The notes under the pieces: model-generated | Seen by the model: the letters and a program-made list of their open reading frames with translations, nothing else | The model's database searches: none | What the model was told of the DNA's origin: nothing | From: JANLYC01 sp963750495 | GTDB taxonomy: Bacteria; Actinomycetota; Actinomycetes; Propionibacteriales; Nocardioidaceae | Direction: 5' to 3' | NCBI GenBank assembly: GCA_963750495.1 | Contig: CAVVQV010000004.1 | Coordinates: forward strand, 992,001 to 1,056,000 | DNA length: 64,000 nucleotides | Shown here: positions 62,611 to 64,000 of the stretch, piece after piece | How the letters are laid out: each line of letters opens with the position of its first letter | Numbering within the stretch: position 1 is the first letter of the stretch | Translations under genes and position numbers: made by a program

Positions 62611-63687
62611 TCATACGTCGGCTGAGAACCGCACTCCGCCGGCCGGGATCACCACGCCGCTCCACACCCGCGCGCCGTCGAGCAGCTCGCAGCCGGCGCC
62701 GATGTCGGCGCGGTCACCCACCGCCACGCCACGCAGGACCGTGCCGGCCCCGACCCGGCAGCCCCGGCCGAGGACGCTCGCCCGGACCTGAGCTCCCCTT
62801 TCGATGACCGCGTCCTCACAGACGACCGAACCATCCACGACGGCGTCCGCCGCGATGGTGACGCCTGGGCCGATGGCGGAGCCGCCCGACACCGTCACGC
62901 CGGCCATGACCTGTGCGGACGAGTCGATCCATGCGGCCGCGGGGGGCGCCGTGAACGCAGGGCTCGCGGCGACTCCTCGGACGACGTCGACGGAGCCGCG
63001 GCGCAGTGCCTCCGGGGTGCCGAGGTCGGCCCAGTAGGACTGGTCGACATACCCGGAGACGTGCCTACCGTCAGCGAGCAGCAGCGGGAACGTCTCGCGT
63101 TCGACCGAGACGGCGCGACCCGTGGGGATCAGGCTGATGACCGCCGGCTCGAACAGGTAGCAGCCCGCGTTGATCTGGGACGAGACCGGATCCGGCGACT
63201 TCTCCAGGAACGCCGTGACCCTGTCGTCGTCGTCGGTCGGGACGCTGCCGAACGGCCGCGCGTCGTCGACGTTCACGAGGTGCAGGGTGACATCGGCCCG
63301 GTGCCGGCGATGGTGGGCGAGCTGGGCCATCAGGTCATGGCCACTGAGCACATCTCCGTTGAGGACCACGACCGGGTCGTCGTCGCCGTGCAAGGCCGCG
63401 GCCGCGTTCCGGATGGCGCCGGCGGTCCCGAGCAGCTCGGTCTCGGTCACATAGACCAGCTCGACGCCCCAGCCGGAACCGCCGCCGAGGATCGGCTCGA
63501 ACCGCTCCGCGTGATAGCTGGTTGCCAGCACGACCCGGCGTACGCCGGCAGCGGCGAGCTTGGCGATCTGGTGGGCCACGAACGGTATGCCGGCGACCGG
63601 CAGCAGGTGTTTGGGCACGTGTTCGGTGAGCGGCCGCAACCGGGTGCCGAGCCCACCCGCGACGATGACGGCTTCCACGGCGCTCAT
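62611..63687 (-). CDS. manC: Mannose-1-phosphate guanylyltransferase (GDP-mannose pyrophosphorylase)
   Basis: It makes GDP-mannose from mannose-1-phosphate and GTP for glycolipid and glycoprotein mannosylation. The 358-residue protein has a nucleotidyltransferase domain with signature VAGGLGTRLRPLTEHVPKHL (residues 9-28), VVVLNGDVLSGHDL and SYWADLGTPEALRRGS. A left-handed beta-helix C-terminus follows (about 250-358) with hexapeptide repeats (GVTVSGGSAIGPGVTI). Sugar specificity is inferred from context and length, since glucose-1-phosphate nucleotidyltransferases look alike. ATG 63687 is preferred to the much longer frame upstream. It is divergent from the TIGR03089 gene. Confidence 0.85.
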   Translation of the reverse strand: MSAVEAVIVAGGLGTRLRPLTEHVPKHLLPVAGIPFVAHQIAKLAAAGVRRVVLATSYHAERFEPILGGGSGWGVELVYVTETELLGTAGAIRNAAAALHGDDDPVVVLNGDVLSGHDLMAQLAHHRRHRADVTLHLVNVDDARPFGSVPTDDDDRVTAFLEKSPDPVSSQINAGCYLFEPAVISLIPTGRAVSVERETFPLLLADGRHVSGYVDQSYWADLGTPEALRRGSVDVVRGVAASPAFTAPPAAAWIDSSAQVMAGVTVSGGSAIGPGVTIAADAVVDGSVVCEDAVIERGAQVRASVLGRGCRVGAGTVLRGVAVGDRADIGAGCELLDGARVWSGVVIPAGGVRFSADV

Positions 63688-63729
63688 CCAACCATGCGGC
63701 CGGTTCGGGACGCTCGCTACGCTCGGCCC

Positions 63730-64000
63730 GTGACGCCCCCATCCCCTCGTTCGTCCTCTGACTCGCCCACCACGTTGGTCGAGGCGCTGGCCGACGCGGT
63801 CCGGGCAGACCCGGGTCGTCCACTGGTGACGTTCTACGACGAGTCGACCGGCGAGCGTGTCGAGCTGAGTGCTGTGACGTTCGACAACTGGGTGAGCAAG
63901 ATCGCCAACCTGTTCGCCGACGAGCTCGGGCTCGAGCCACGGGACGGATGTGCAGTCCGACTCCCCACGCACTGGTTGGCTCCGGTCGTCGTGCTGGGTT
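63730..64000 (+). CDS. TIGR03089-type protein (AMP-binding-like), 5' part only
   Basis: From GTG 63730 the 90 visible residues read VTPPSPRSSSDSPTTLVEAL through ADPGRPLVTFYDESTGERVE, LSAVTFDNWVSKIANLFADE and LPTHWLAPVVVLG. This matches the actinobacterial TIGR03089 family, which resembles the N-terminal half of AMP-binding enzymes but lacks the full adenylation motifs. The rest lies outside the window. It is divergent from manC, with a 42-bp gap. Confidence 0.8.
   Translation, partial: MTPPSPRSSSDSPTTLVEALADAVRADPGRPLVTFYDESTGERVELSAVTFDNWVSKIANLFADELGLEPRDGCAVRLPTHWLAPVVVLG

Overview
High-GC actinobacterial chromosome. The best guess is Nocardioidaceae (Nocardioides/Aeromicrobium-like), and the family-level call is an inference. 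The phylum is clear from the gene set: mtrA-mtrB-lpqB beside comF, hpf and secA; prfB, ftsE, ftsX and smpB on one strand; a WhiB-family regulator; F420 genes fbiA-fbiB; Ku; a 180-kDa-type NAD-glutamate dehydrogenase; and families I know only from actinobacteria (TIGR02569, TIGR03089, DUF5719, DUF3499, Rv3235-like). No rRNA, tRNA, tmRNA, CRISPR array, intact insertion sequence or prophage was found by reading.

Layout. 1-2.4 kb: a sensor kinase cut by the window edge, a 10-bp tandem repeat and an alpha/beta hydrolase. 2.4-12.4 kb: the division/translation block smpB, M23 peptidase, ftsX, ftsE and prfB, split between ftsE and prfB by about 5.3 kb of accessory DNA. That DNA holds a DrrAB-type ABC exporter, a helical protein, a long perfect inverted repeat, a decayed DUF222/HNH endonuclease, a SnoaL-like protein and a kinase-fold protein. 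12.5-17.3 kb: an acidic hypothetical, a large ATP-binding LuxR regulator and a second ABC-2 exporter converging on it. 17.4-31.5 kb: amino-acid catabolism (NAD-GDH, tryptophan dioxygenase, PruA), Ku, a wax-ester-synthase-like acyltransferase, and a lipoprotein/membrane-protein pair. 31.4-35.6 kb: orphan CpaE-like and SAF-domain proteins, a HTH protein, and LysM and Rv3235-like proteins. 35.6-46.6 kb: secA, a YcaQ-type glycosylase, a NarL-type regulator, hpf, comF and lpqB-mtrB-mtrA. 46.7-52.8 kb: ahcY, a CDF transporter, a SIS protein, a Trm112-like protein, phosphomannomutase, a metallopeptidase-family protein and DUF3499. 52.8-64 kb: DUF5719, a giant GT2 membrane glycosyltransferase, whiB, a membrane protein with a long Q/G/W-rich tail, fbiA-fbiB, DUF3105, a small membrane protein, GDP-mannose pyrophosphorylase and the start of a TIGR03089 gene.

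How the genes work together. Much of the window is envelope and division housekeeping: FtsEX with its probable hydrolase partner, MtrAB-LpqB, SecA, and the mannose activation enzymes (phosphomannomutase, GDP-mannose pyrophosphorylase). F420 synthesis, ribosome rescue and hibernation (SmpB, Hpf) and glutamate/proline/tryptophan catabolism fill the rest. I found no clearly new multi-gene system. The items I rank highest are the inverted repeat beside the decayed HNH gene, the FbiB with a shortened C-terminal domain, the low-complexity tail at 57.9-58.6 kb, the acyltransferase with an altered active-site motif, and the 10-bp phased repeat at the left edge. Starts were moved from the longest open frame wherever a ribosome-binding site or family length argued for it.
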